From Nitrosomonas ureae (lineage in GTDB: Bacteria; Pseudomonadota; Gammaproteobacteria; Burkholderiales; Nitrosomonadaceae), in the NCBI RefSeq assembly GCF_900206265.1, contig NZ_LT907782.1, forward strand, positions 186,001-250,000: DNA of 64,000 bases. The letters run 5' to 3'. Positions 27,820 to 35,815 of the stretch are shown piece after piece; within the stretch, counting starts at the first letter, position 1; each line of letters starts with the position of its first letter. Under the pieces are notes generated by a model. It was not told the origin of the DNA and ran no database searches. It worked only from the letters and a program-made list of their open reading frames with translations. A program made the position numbers and the translations under genes.

Positions 27820-29592
27820 ATGAATTTTTTGCGACTAAATTTTTGGATGATATGTCTATGGGCGTGGTTTTACATACCGTTGGTATCGGCCAACGATATC
27901 GCATGCGAGCAAACCGGTGCGGCACGTATCTGGATTTCGCCGCTGTCTCCTCAAGCCGGTCAACCGGTCAAAATCATGGCTGTGTCAATTGACGGCCCGC
28001 TATCGGAATTGATTCTGATGGATTCACGGGACCAGCTAATACCGTTGCAATTCCGGCAGCGCGGTGGGCCGCCCTGGAGTTTAACCGCAAACTTGGGAAA
28101 CCTGGATAGCGGCCTCTATCGCATCATCGCAACCCGGAATAATCAACAAACTGGATGCCGTTCGATGGTCATTGGCGAAGCCGCTGCCCAGGAAAAACCG
28201 GAGACATGGAATCTGGCCACCGAAGCCTTTTATTCTGCCTGGATCGAGGAATTATTCGGCGCGCCGCCAGAGGAAAATTTCAGTTTCAATTCTCTGGAAC
28301 CGGTATTGCGCAACAATGATCGCAATTTTCTTCACAATTATCTGGGGCTTAATGAAGACAGCAACCTGCCACTGATGCCGGACTGCGCGGATCTGCCCTA
28401 CACGTTGCGCGCATATTTCGCTTGGAAGATCGGCCTGCCGATGGCTTTTCGCGCATGCGGACGCGGCTCGGCCAAAGCACCGCCGAGTTGCGGCACGCCC
28501 ACCATCGTCAGCGAATTCACTCGTGGTGTGCAGTCACAAACCAATTTCCGCAAGCGCTACCGGCAACTGGCCGATACCGTACATTCCGGCTCGATGCGAA
28601 CCGGTCTCACCGCTGATAATACCGACTGGTACCCGGTTCCACTCAGCCGCGAAACATTATGGCCGGGTACCGTGTATGCCGATCCCTATGGCCATATTTT
28701 GGTATTGGCCGAATGGGTGCCGCAAACAGCCGATCGACCCGGCATGCTGCTGGCGGTCGACGCCCAACCGGATAACTCGGTGGCACGTAAGCGCGTATGG
28801 GAAGGCACGATGCTATTTGCCAATACGGAGAATGCCGGGCCCGGTTTTAAAGCATTCCGCCCGGTCGTACTGTCCGCATCGGGCACAGGGCGCATGCTGT
28901 CGAATCAGGAATTGAGTGACCATCCTGATTTTATGCCCTTTTCTTTGGAACAGGACTATCTTACACCCGATGATTTCTATGCGCAGCTAACGCAGTTGAT
29001 CAATCCGCAGGGATTGGATCCTCTACAAGCGTACGAAGCCATGCTGACGGCGCTGGTGGAGCAAGTGGAAACCCGCGTCAATTCAGTGCAAAACGGTGAA
29101 ATGTATTTCCACAAAAATCCGCGCGGCACAATTGCGATGCCCAGCGGCGCAGCAATTTTTCAAACGATCGGTCCTTGGGAAAATTATTCGACACCATCGC
29201 GCGATATGCGCTTGATCATTGCGATCAATGTGTTGAGCGGACTTCCTGAAAAAATCGTGCGCCATCCGGAATTATTCGTGCTGAGCGGCCAAAGCCCGGA
29301 ACAAGCCAAGACCATGATCGAGCGGTATCACGCCGAGCGCGCCCAGGAACGCAGCATCCGTTATATTCGTTCGGATGGCAGCGAATGGGAATTGACCATC
29401 GCTGAGGTACTGGCGCGCAGGCCTAATTTCGAAATCGCTTACAATCCCAACGACTGCGCCGAGATACGCTGGGGTGCGCAATCGAATACCGAGGAGTATG
29501 CGACTTGCCGCCGTCAAGCACCTGCAGAACAACGCGCTCGGATGGCGCAATACCGCGTGTGGTTTCGGGAAACTCGCAGACCAGTACCTTGA
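27820..29592 (+). CDS. Exported protein with NlpC/P60-like Cys and His motifs, unknown function
   Basis: The 590-residue precursor has a signal peptide (hydrophobic to about residue 22, LVSAND). The central region has a Cys motif (DCADLPYTLRAYFAWK, Cys189) and about 100 residues later a His motif (PGTVYADPYGHILVLAEW, His292). The order Cys at the start of a helix, then PG-x-GH in a strand, resembles papain-fold amidases/peptidases such as NlpC/P60 or CHAP. That is my inference; I do not recognise the family as a whole. The start at 27820 has GAGG 7 nt upstream. GC content is higher than in flanking genes. A small coiled-coil gene follows. Confidence 0.7.
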   Translation: MNFLRLNFWMICLWAWFYIPLVSANDIACEQTGAARIWISPLSPQAGQPVKIMAVSIDGPLSELILMDSRDQLIPLQFRQRGGPPWSLTANLGNLDSGLYRIIATRNNQQTGCRSMVIGEAAAQEKPETWNLATEAFYSAWIEELFGAPPEENFSFNSLEPVLRNNDRNFLHNYLGLNEDSNLPLMPDCADLPYTLRAYFAWKIGLPMAFRACGRGSAKAPPSCGTPTIVSEFTRGVQSQTNFRKRYRQLADTVHSGSMRTGLTADNTDWYPVPLSRETLWPGTVYADPYGHILVLAEWVPQTADRPGMLLAVDAQPDNSVARKRVWEGTMLFANTENAGPGFKAFRPVVLSASGTGRMLSNQELSDHPDFMPFSLEQDYLTPDDFYAQLTQLINPQGLDPLQAYEAMLTALVEQVETRVNSVQNGEMYFHKNPRGTIAMPSGAAIFQTIGPWENYSTPSRDMRLIIAINVLSGLPEKIVRHPELFVLSGQSPEQAKTMIERYHAERAQERSIRYIRSDGSEWELTIAEVLARRPNFEIAYNPNDCAEIRWGAQSNTEEYATCRRQAPAEQRARMAQYRVWFRETRRPVP

Positions 29593-29720
29593 AGACAGCC
29601 CCGCTCCGGATAGCAAGGCATTATCGCATTCCTTTGATCAGCAACAATATAGGCAGTAATTTTGCTGATACTATGGCATAGTGAAAGACGTTCAAATTTT
29701 ATCAACAAGGAGATATTAAA

Positions 29721-30011
29721 ATGGCTGACAAATCCATCCCTCAAAGATTACAAGAGGAGCTTACCAATCTGCAATCGGTCGTTGACGAAGTTAAATTGCA
29801 AATGCATCTCGGGTCTAAGGAAATACAAGATAAACTACAGCCGCATCTGGAAGAACTCGAGCAGGAATTAAGTCAGGCCAAAGAAAAATGGGAGGCTTTT
29901 GAAAGCAGTTCGGAAAGCGCATGGGAGGATATTCAAACCGGCTTGAGAAAATCGTTCAAATCGATGGAGCAAGCGTTTGAAAGAGCGAAAAAGCACTTTC
30001 CGCCAAAATGA
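29721..30011 (+). CDS. Small coiled-coil stress-type protein (sll1863-like)
   Basis: The 96-residue product is almost wholly helical and strongly charged, with heptad-like spacing (HLEELEQELSQAKEKWEAFE). The tail SESAWEDIQTGLRKSFKSMEQ resembles the sll1863-type general stress proteins. It has no signal peptide. The ATG has AAGGAGA 8 nt upstream, a strong site. Its stop overlaps the ATG of a 31-codon open frame (ATGA), suggesting coupling. Confidence 0.75.
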   Translation: MADKSIPQRLQEELTNLQSVVDEVKLQMHLGSKEIQDKLQPHLEELEQELSQAKEKWEAFESSSESAWEDIQTGLRKSFKSMEQAFERAKKHFPPK

Positions 30012-30103
30012 AATTTTTCAAACAAGAGCAGTTGCAAGGCCTGTTCGGCCAGATCATCAAGCGCATTATGAATGCATTGACTCACTTGGCGAAGACGGCA
30101 TGA
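30008..30103 (+). CDS. Candidate 31-residue coupled small protein
   Basis: An ATG at 30008 overlaps the TGA of the coiled-coil gene (ATGA) and opens a 31-codon frame. The product is basic and amphipathic, with FKQEQLQGLFGQIIKRIMNAL as its likely helix core. The junction favours translational coupling, but length and lack of known relatives keep this a candidate. It may instead be the start of a longer gene that was cut off. Confidence 0.35.
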   Translation: MKFFKQEQLQGLFGQIIKRIMNALTHLAKTA

Positions 30104-30291
30104 TTTGTCTGGCTGAAATAGAAACAGCTAAGGAGAATCTTCTTCCTCATGTTTCAATTATATTTATTCAAAATAGAAGCGCTTTAACTTCGATCACTAA
30201 TACTTATGCTTCGAGTGCTTTTTAGCGGCCTGTCAGGAAATATGTTTTAATCCTGCAGCGCTCAGCAAATACCAGACCAACCAGCAATCAT

Positions 30292-30894
30292 ATGACCAGG
30301 CAATGCTTCGACAAAGCAAAAGCGCTAATCGACGCAGCGAATTGTGAGGATCCGAACCGCGAAACCAGCGAAGGGAAGGATTGGCCGAAAGAATTGCTTT
30401 ACTCGCGCCGCATGTCTGAAATGCTCGAACGCTATGCACCCGATGCCGATGATGTCATGAAACTGGCGGTGAGTGCTCAGCACATCCAACGCTGGAAATC
30501 GCCACGCAGCGATTATCCGATGGATCGAAAGGGGTATCATCAATGGCGTGCCGAGTTAAACAAATTTCATGCCGACACCGTTGCCGATTTGCTCGCTAAA
30601 GCTGGATATGAAAATACATTCATTGCACGCGTAACCCTGGCCGTTGGCAAGAAATCACTTAAAACCAATCCGGATACACAGTTATTGGAGGATGTTGCCG
30701 GACTGGTTTTCTTGGAACATTATCTGCTCGACTTTGCTGGCAGGCACCCTGAATACGACGAACAGAAGTGGCTCGATATCATTCGTAGAATTTGGAATAA
30801 GATGTCCGCTCAAGCGCATCAATTCGTACTCGCAGGACACATCAAATTACCGGATTCACTGGCGACGCTGATCAAGCAAGCGGTATCCGAATAA
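30292..30894 (+). CDS. DUF4202 domain protein
   Basis: The 200-residue protein matches the DUF4202 family as I remember it. It contains DAANCEDPNRE, LYSRRMSEMLERY, AVSAQHIQRWKSPRSDYPM, GYHQWRAELNKFHA and LLEDVAGLVFLEHYL. The conserved His and Asp/Glu residues in a helical background recall HD-domain-like proteins, but no function is established. No signal peptide. The 188-bp gap before it contains only the small candidate frame and a possible promoter. Confidence 0.85.
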   Translation: MTRQCFDKAKALIDAANCEDPNRETSEGKDWPKELLYSRRMSEMLERYAPDADDVMKLAVSAQHIQRWKSPRSDYPMDRKGYHQWRAELNKFHADTVADLLAKAGYENTFIARVTLAVGKKSLKTNPDTQLLEDVAGLVFLEHYLLDFAGRHPEYDEQKWLDIIRRIWNKMSAQAHQFVLAGHIKLPDSLATLIKQAVSE

Positions 30895-31000
30895 ATCACG
30901 ATTCTGTAATAATGGATAGAAAAGTTGTTTGATGTAGTTCAGACGGCCTGTTGAAAAACCCCTGATACAGTCGGATCGGCATCGCAAGTTCTTCTGATGG

Positions 31001-32689
31001 TTAATGACTATGTGCAATCGGCGTGTTGACTACTTCTTCGATTTCCATCATGCCTAAGTCTTCGTGATCTAGAATGTGGCAATGCATGACAAATTTACCG
31101 GTGTAGGTCTGATAGTGCGTATATACATTGGTCACTGCCGGACCTTGTACCAACAACGTATCTTTCCAAACCATTTGCGGCTTACCGTCCGGACCTATTC
31201 TCTGCCACTGGAATGGATTGATATGAATATGAAATACGTGCGGTAACGGCGGAATAGCACCAGGTACTGCAGCCGGGTCACCAACGGTCGTGAGCGACCA
31301 CATATCGACAGCGCCTAACTCCAATTGACGTACATGGTCGGGATTGAAAGCGCGGTAATTGACTTGGAAATAATTTTTTTTGCCTGACATGTCCTGACCG
31401 AGCTTGAACGCAACTTCCTGCACGCCTACAGCTTGTTTACTCAAATCGAGATTGCCAAAGGGCGCCAGCGCAGCCATTTCCTCGTTGGTTGGCAAAGCCA
31501 TGTCGTTGGTTTCGTCAACGACTTTCAGAATGGCCAGTAAATTTTCCGGTTCATCAGCTTGCCGTAGCGATTTCAATCTAGAGGTCGGCTGATCGATGAT
31601 GCGATATTCTCCAGGCTTCATGCTGGCTTTAATCAAGACGTCGCTACGGTAGCCTGGCTGCAGATCGATCGGCGTTCCTGCTTTCCAGGTATCAATACGC
31701 CCTAGGTAATTACCGTCCAAAGCGATTTCATGTAAATCATGCTTCTCAACCGCGAATGCGATGGATTCACGAAAAGCGGTATCGATCAAACGCCAGCGTT
31801 GTACTTCGCCGCGTTTCATGGTGATGACCGGAACGATCTGGCCATTGATAGTGATACGCCGTTGCGAGCAAGGCCATGTGCCCTTGTTGGTGGCAGTGCT
31901 GCAATCTTTCGGATTGGGTGTGGATGGGCCAGGGAACAGGCTGGTGACATTGTTCAGTTCGCCTTTCTGATTGTATAAAATCGTTTGCAGTACGAAGATT
32001 TTTTCGTTGGTATTGGCGGCCAACAGCGCTTCCGGCGTGGTACTTGGATTATCCTCGATTACAATGGCGCCGGCCATGCCGCTGCCAACCTGAATCGATG
32101 TCGAGCCATGTGCGTGGGCATGATACCAATAGGAGCCGATCGGATGGTCTTTCGGCAATGTCACTTCATAAGGGAAATTACTTTGCGGCGAAATGGCGAG
32201 CAGTACATTGTCGCTGTTACCGGTGGGTGATACGTGTAAGCCGTGGAAGTGTACGTTGGTGGTATTGAAAGACGCCGGAATGGTATCCAGATAAGCGTTT
32301 TGGTTCTCCTGATCGAATTGTGCCTGAATTTCATTGGGTGATTCTTTCGGTAACCGGTTTTTCAACAGCAAATTGACGATATCACCTTGCTTGACACGCA
32401 ATGTCGGTCCCACCAGTTTTCCTTCATAGGTGCGCAGTTTCACGCCGCAACCTGCGATGCTGGTGGTTTTTGGGTCGGTATATTGTACGGTCAGTACAGT
32501 TTCGAGCCTTCCATTTTGTGCGTGCAGATCGGGTGGATTCTGGAACGGTTGCTTGCCGTATTTTTCAATATCGATTGGTTCGTAGGCACAATGAGGATGA
32601 TTTTTTCCCGCCGAGGTAAAAGAACTACCAAGCAGTAAAGTGGACATGATCAATAAATTCAGTAGGTATTTTTTTGACAAAATTTGCAT
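31001..32689 (-). CDS. Periplasmic multicopper oxidase
   Basis: The 562-residue exported laccase-like oxidase has the paired copper motifs HFHGLH (147-152) and WYHAHAHG (188-195). HVFHIHINPF follows near 490. The type 1 site is HCHILDHEDLGM, with ligands Cys537, His542 and axial Met547, while the HCH histidines bind the trinuclear cluster. The signal peptide ends near TSAG. AAAGGAAAAG lies before the ATG. Multicopper oxidases couple one-electron substrate oxidation to O2 reduction; the substrate is unknown. It lies 163 nt downstream of a c-type cytochrome-like gene on the same strand, so an electron-transfer pairing is plausible. Confidence 0.92.
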   Translation of the reverse strand: MQILSKKYLLNLLIMSTLLLGSSFTSAGKNHPHCAYEPIDIEKYGKQPFQNPPDLHAQNGRLETVLTVQYTDPKTTSIAGCGVKLRTYEGKLVGPTLRVKQGDIVNLLLKNRLPKESPNEIQAQFDQENQNAYLDTIPASFNTTNVHFHGLHVSPTGNSDNVLLAISPQSNFPYEVTLPKDHPIGSYWYHAHAHGSTSIQVGSGMAGAIVIEDNPSTTPEALLAANTNEKIFVLQTILYNQKGELNNVTSLFPGPSTPNPKDCSTATNKGTWPCSQRRITINGQIVPVITMKRGEVQRWRLIDTAFRESIAFAVEKHDLHEIALDGNYLGRIDTWKAGTPIDLQPGYRSDVLIKASMKPGEYRIIDQPTSRLKSLRQADEPENLLAILKVVDETNDMALPTNEEMAALAPFGNLDLSKQAVGVQEVAFKLGQDMSGKKNYFQVNYRAFNPDHVRQLELGAVDMWSLTTVGDPAAVPGAIPPLPHVFHIHINPFQWQRIGPDGKPQMVWKDTLLVQGPAVTNVYTHYQTYTGKFVMHCHILDHEDLGMMEIEEVVNTPIAHSH

Positions 32690-32800
32690 AGCTTTTCCTT
32701 TACTTGAAAATTCTACTGTATTACACCTTTAATATTGGGGAGGATTACCTTGGGAGCAACATAGCTGTTTGTAAAACGTAGCATAATCGTAATGTGCATC

Positions 32801-32837
32801 GTTTCAACCTGCGCAACTTGGTTACACAGGTTGAAAC
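32801..32837. promoter_or_regulatory. 11-bp perfect dyad upstream of the multicopper oxidase gene
   Basis: GTTTCAACCTG (32801-32811) is matched by CAGGTTGAAAC (32827-32837) with a 15-nt loop. No T-run follows on either strand, so it is a poor terminator. It lies about 110 nt upstream of the oxidase ATG and just after the stop of the cytochrome-like gene. It could be an operator or an mRNA-stabilising hairpin. Confidence 0.45.
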
Positions 32838-32852
32838 AGTATGACATTGCTT

Positions 32853-34622
32853 TTATGGTTTACTAGTCACGATGGGGCTGGCGTTGAGGAAACCCCAAAT
32901 GAAGTCTGTTTGCATTACCATCAGGTTGGGACGGCTGTTGTTATCGTTGTAGAACCAGAACGGATTAGGGATACCGTGATGACTGCGTGCATAGCCAAAG
33001 TCGGTCAAATTACGCTCAAACACTGATAATGCAAGAAAATTAGCTGAGCCATCGCCATTCAGTGCCGCACCTGCTCTTGCGTGACAACTAATACAACTCG
33101 AACCATCCATAAAACCAGCTTCGGTTACCGAATTACCCAATAGCGTCGATTGACCCATTGAGTTAACAAACTCCACTTGCGAACCTTTGAGGCGGAAGTT
33201 GCGCCACGCAATATCCTCCGGATCAGGTTCAATCTGACTCGTGCTGCTGCCGTCGCCAATATTTAATTGAGTTAGCAGCTTGTCCCATTCCGGGCGAATT
33301 TTTTCCAACGGATAACTTTTGTCAGAATTGAAAACGATACTGGGAGAGTTCAATTGATCGCTATGTTGATTGGGTTTGGTGTAATTATCCGCAGTGCCAG
33401 CTGGGCGATTCTTATCGCTGCTTGCATAACCGTAAGCATCATTGCAGCCAGTGATATCACAACGACCTGGCAGGCTAATATGCTCGAAGGTGGTCCATAC
33501 CCAGTTGGGAATATCTTTAGAAGAAATATGGAATGCCACTAGGTGATGAATCCCTTCCAAATTGCAAGTGAGGGATGATTTGCTGATACCGAGCGCTTGA
33601 AGATCAATCTGTGTCTGTAATAATTTGCTGATGTATTGCTTGGGGTCCTCCGGCAATCCAAGTGCAACAGCAAGATCATGATGCAGCCAGTTACTCTTGA
33701 TCATGATGGCATCTGGGGGTAAGTCTATGCGCGACAACGCACCGGGCTTCCCGTCCTGAGACGAATGATTGGCTAAATGATAAGGTGCTTCTGTTTGCAG
33801 ATTTTTCTGATTAATCTTAAATACATCTATTACGCCGTTGGCATTATATAAATTATTGGTGAAAAGGTAATCATGAAATACCTTATTGCGAATGGTCAGT
33901 TCAGCATTTGTCTGTCGAATGACGCGACCTGTACTTTCTGCATCGGATGGATTAAATTTCTTTAGGATAGCGGGTATCAGATCCTTAGTTTTACCATCGA
34001 CAGATACCGCAGAACAGGAAGATATCGGTGCATCTGTTGCTTTCTTCATTGACTTCAATTTAACCATACGACCGAGGGGATTAAGTACGTCATGGAAGGG
34101 TAGACGGGTATCGCGCTGTAAAGCAGGATCGCGCGCCTGCACTTGCGCTTCCTCTGTCAAAGCATCAGTCAGACTTTTGAGTTTAGCGGCGTGCTGAACC
34201 CCTGGATAAACTGGACAATGATCGAGATCGTTGTTTGTTGATCCAGGTTGACAACAATGATCTTTACCAGGGGCTTGTCCAGACTGACAGAGTGCATAGG
34301 GCTGTGCTGGCCAATTGTCGTTCTCATCAGCCCAGTTTGACCAGAATTTAGCCTGAACTGCTTCGGCAAATAGTTTCCAGGAAAACATATCCGGACAAGT
34401 CATGGCAGCATTGCTTAGTATCTTGCCTGTATTGCTATTAATGGTAAGCAATTCACCATCTTTAACAATCATTGAACAGTATTCAGCATCCTTAATACCG
34501 GCCTGAAAATACAAAATTGAATCTACACTTGTAGGTTTATAGTCATCCGCATGGACAGATTGAATGCTACTCAAGGTAATGCCAATCAGAATAATAAACA
34601 GTAAATGAGAGCGCAGGATCAT
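32853..34622 (-). CDS. Exported mono-haem c-type cytochrome-like protein
   Basis: The 589-residue protein has a signal peptide ending near VHADD. One CxxCH haem-binding motif, CISCH at residues 510-514, lies near the C-terminus. A Cys-rich segment near residues 110-135 (containing DHCCQPG and DHCPVYPG) may form disulfides. The large N-terminal part is unlike common cytochromes and I do not recognise it. The arrangement with the downstream multicopper oxidase on the same strand suggests it could pass electrons to it. The start codon follows a GGAAGAAAC purine tract. The stop lies 163 nt before the oxidase gene. Confidence 0.75.
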   Translation of the reverse strand: MILRSHLLFIILIGITLSSIQSVHADDYKPTSVDSILYFQAGIKDAEYCSMIVKDGELLTINSNTGKILSNAAMTCPDMFSWKLFAEAVQAKFWSNWADENDNWPAQPYALCQSGQAPGKDHCCQPGSTNNDLDHCPVYPGVQHAAKLKSLTDALTEEAQVQARDPALQRDTRLPFHDVLNPLGRMVKLKSMKKATDAPISSCSAVSVDGKTKDLIPAILKKFNPSDAESTGRVIRQTNAELTIRNKVFHDYLFTNNLYNANGVIDVFKINQKNLQTEAPYHLANHSSQDGKPGALSRIDLPPDAIMIKSNWLHHDLAVALGLPEDPKQYISKLLQTQIDLQALGISKSSLTCNLEGIHHLVAFHISSKDIPNWVWTTFEHISLPGRCDITGCNDAYGYASSDKNRPAGTADNYTKPNQHSDQLNSPSIVFNSDKSYPLEKIRPEWDKLLTQLNIGDGSSTSQIEPDPEDIAWRNFRLKGSQVEFVNSMGQSTLLGNSVTEAGFMDGSSCISCHARAGAALNGDGSANFLALSVFERNLTDFGYARSHHGIPNPFWFYNDNNSRPNLMVMQTDFIWGFLNASPIVTSKP

Positions 34623-34782
34623 AGTGTTTCTTCCAATTAATAAGGAGGGATAAAAAGTTACTGAAGGATCGTAAAAGAAAATCTGTATCGGTATCTCTCA
34701 GAAAAAAGCGCTTTAAACGACCTTAATCGCTACTATCCTCATCTAAAAATGTGCTATTAGGTGTCAAAAATCAACATGCAAT

Positions 34783-34808
34783 AAAAAACCCGCTATTACG
34801 CGGGTTTT
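34783..34808 (-). terminator. Rho-independent terminator in repeat copy 2
   Basis: On the minus strand the 9-bp perfect stem AAAACCCGC/GCGGGTTTT with a six-base loop is followed by TTTTTTAT. It lies about 40 nt downstream (minus strand) of a 15-bp match to the ssrA T-arm, consistent with being the original terminator of the target RNA gene left behind by an insertion. Confidence 0.85.
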
Positions 34809-35105
34809 AGGATTGTGTTAGATGTTCTCGGATGTTTAAATGGGAGGGCGGGAATCGAACCTTGGTCTAGTTCTAATAAATCAGTCATTTAGTTTTAACC
34901 TCTGTTATTTTTGTGTCTTTTTCAAAGTAATTTTGTAGATTTGAGAGTTGCAAGTACAATATTTAAAACAAGTCTAAACTCATTTATTAAGGCTATCAAT
35001 AGTCTTGCTACATATAATCACATGCTTATTCTTGGTAAAAGCATTCATTTTCTATTAGCTTAACAACAAATGTACTTTTAGCCCTACGTGTTACTTCGAG
35101 GAAAA
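34783..35105. repeat. Diverged ~300-bp direct repeat, copy 2 (putative attL of the inner unit)
   Basis: It aligns with 25172-25480 throughout. Its core GGCGGGAATCGAACC (34847-34861) is identical to 42220-42234 inside the 3' end of ssrA, in the same orientation. Minus-strand order is element sequence, RNA 3'-end core, ~40 nt, then terminator. This is the pattern left at the far side of an element integrated into a tRNA/tmRNA gene. The implied unit is about 7.4 kb (34847-42234) and contains the integrase. The remaining 662-bp gene-free region (34623-35284) also holds the promoters for both flanking genes. Confidence 0.72.
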
Positions 35106-35284
35106 ACCAAAGAAGTTATTTATTAGTGTAACTTTTTATTATAACTCTATATAAAAAAGAATAAAATTTAGGTGAACGTAGTCAAGTTAGGTGATATTGC
35201 GTTCCAGATTCTGAGACATTTTTTTCTTAAACAATAATTGAGCGTTACTAAATGGGACAAATGACGCTTTCTGAGGAATTACAT

Positions 35285-35815
35285 ATGATCTATACGCCGC
35301 AATCACTGCTTGCCACCATTCGTGAGGGTAAAATTATCAAAAATCTTTCGGAACGCGAGTTGAAAACACCAGAAGGAGTGGGATTCGATCTACGACTTGC
35401 ATCGATTTCTGTTGTAGGCAATGGTCGTGGAAGTCTGAAGGTTTCAACACGACGCACACCTGATAGTGAGTCAATTAAACTAAGCAATAATTGTTGGTTT
35501 CTCGAACCAGGGAAAACATACCTTGCCAGTACTATCGAGGAATTTAACCTTTCACCTGATTTAGCAGCAGTATTCTTTCCAAGGAGCACCCTTTTTAGAA
35601 GTGGCGTTGCCTTTCACTCCAGCGTTTTGCCGCCCGGCTACGTTGGCCCAATGACTTTTGCTTTGACTAATTACCATCAAGAACCTTTTGAGATAGAGTA
35701 TGAGGCTCGATTCGCGCACGTTATATTTCATTCTGTTGTTGGTGATGTTGAAATGTACAAAGGACAGTGGCAGGGCGGACGCATCTCGCAACCACACGAT
35801 GAAGAGCAAGTCTAA
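35285..35815 (+). CDS. DCD-like protein A (dCTP deaminase/dUTPase fold, catalytic Glu missing)
   Basis: The 176-residue protein spans a whole dCTP-deaminase-type fold. The N-terminal helix IYTPQSLLATIREGKI resembles Dcd. The substrate-loop region PRSTLFRSG (99-107) parallels RSSLARLG. PPGYVGPMTFALTN (116-129) parallels DPGWSGCIVLEFYN. The C-terminal YKGQWQGGR (158-166) parallels the flexible closing arm. The catalytic Glu position is Ala126 and the Asp of the DPG motif is Pro, so both deaminase and dUTPase chemistry look unlikely. I prefer the ATG at 35285 (GAGGA upstream, Dcd-like N-terminus); ATGs at 35252 and 35261 are possible. First gene of a three-gene operon, overlapping the next by one base. 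Confidence 0.82.
   Translation: MIYTPQSLLATIREGKIIKNLSERELKTPEGVGFDLRLASISVVGNGRGSLKVSTRRTPDSESIKLSNNCWFLEPGKTYLASTIEEFNLSPDLAAVFFPRSTLFRSGVAFHSSVLPPGYVGPMTFALTNYHQEPFEIEYEARFAHVIFHSVVGDVEMYKGQWQGGRISQPHDEEQV

Noticed and set aside
29977-30225. 82-codon open frame overlapping the coiled-coil gene
   Set aside because: It overlaps the upstream gene out of frame, has low-complexity composition and no good ribosome binding site; the ATGA-coupled 31-codon frame is better placed.
34840-34880. tRNA or second ssrA copy from GGTTCGATTCCCGCC
   Set aside because: The match to ssrA covers 15 bp only, and upstream sequence (minus strand) does not form the rest of a tRNA or tmRNA.
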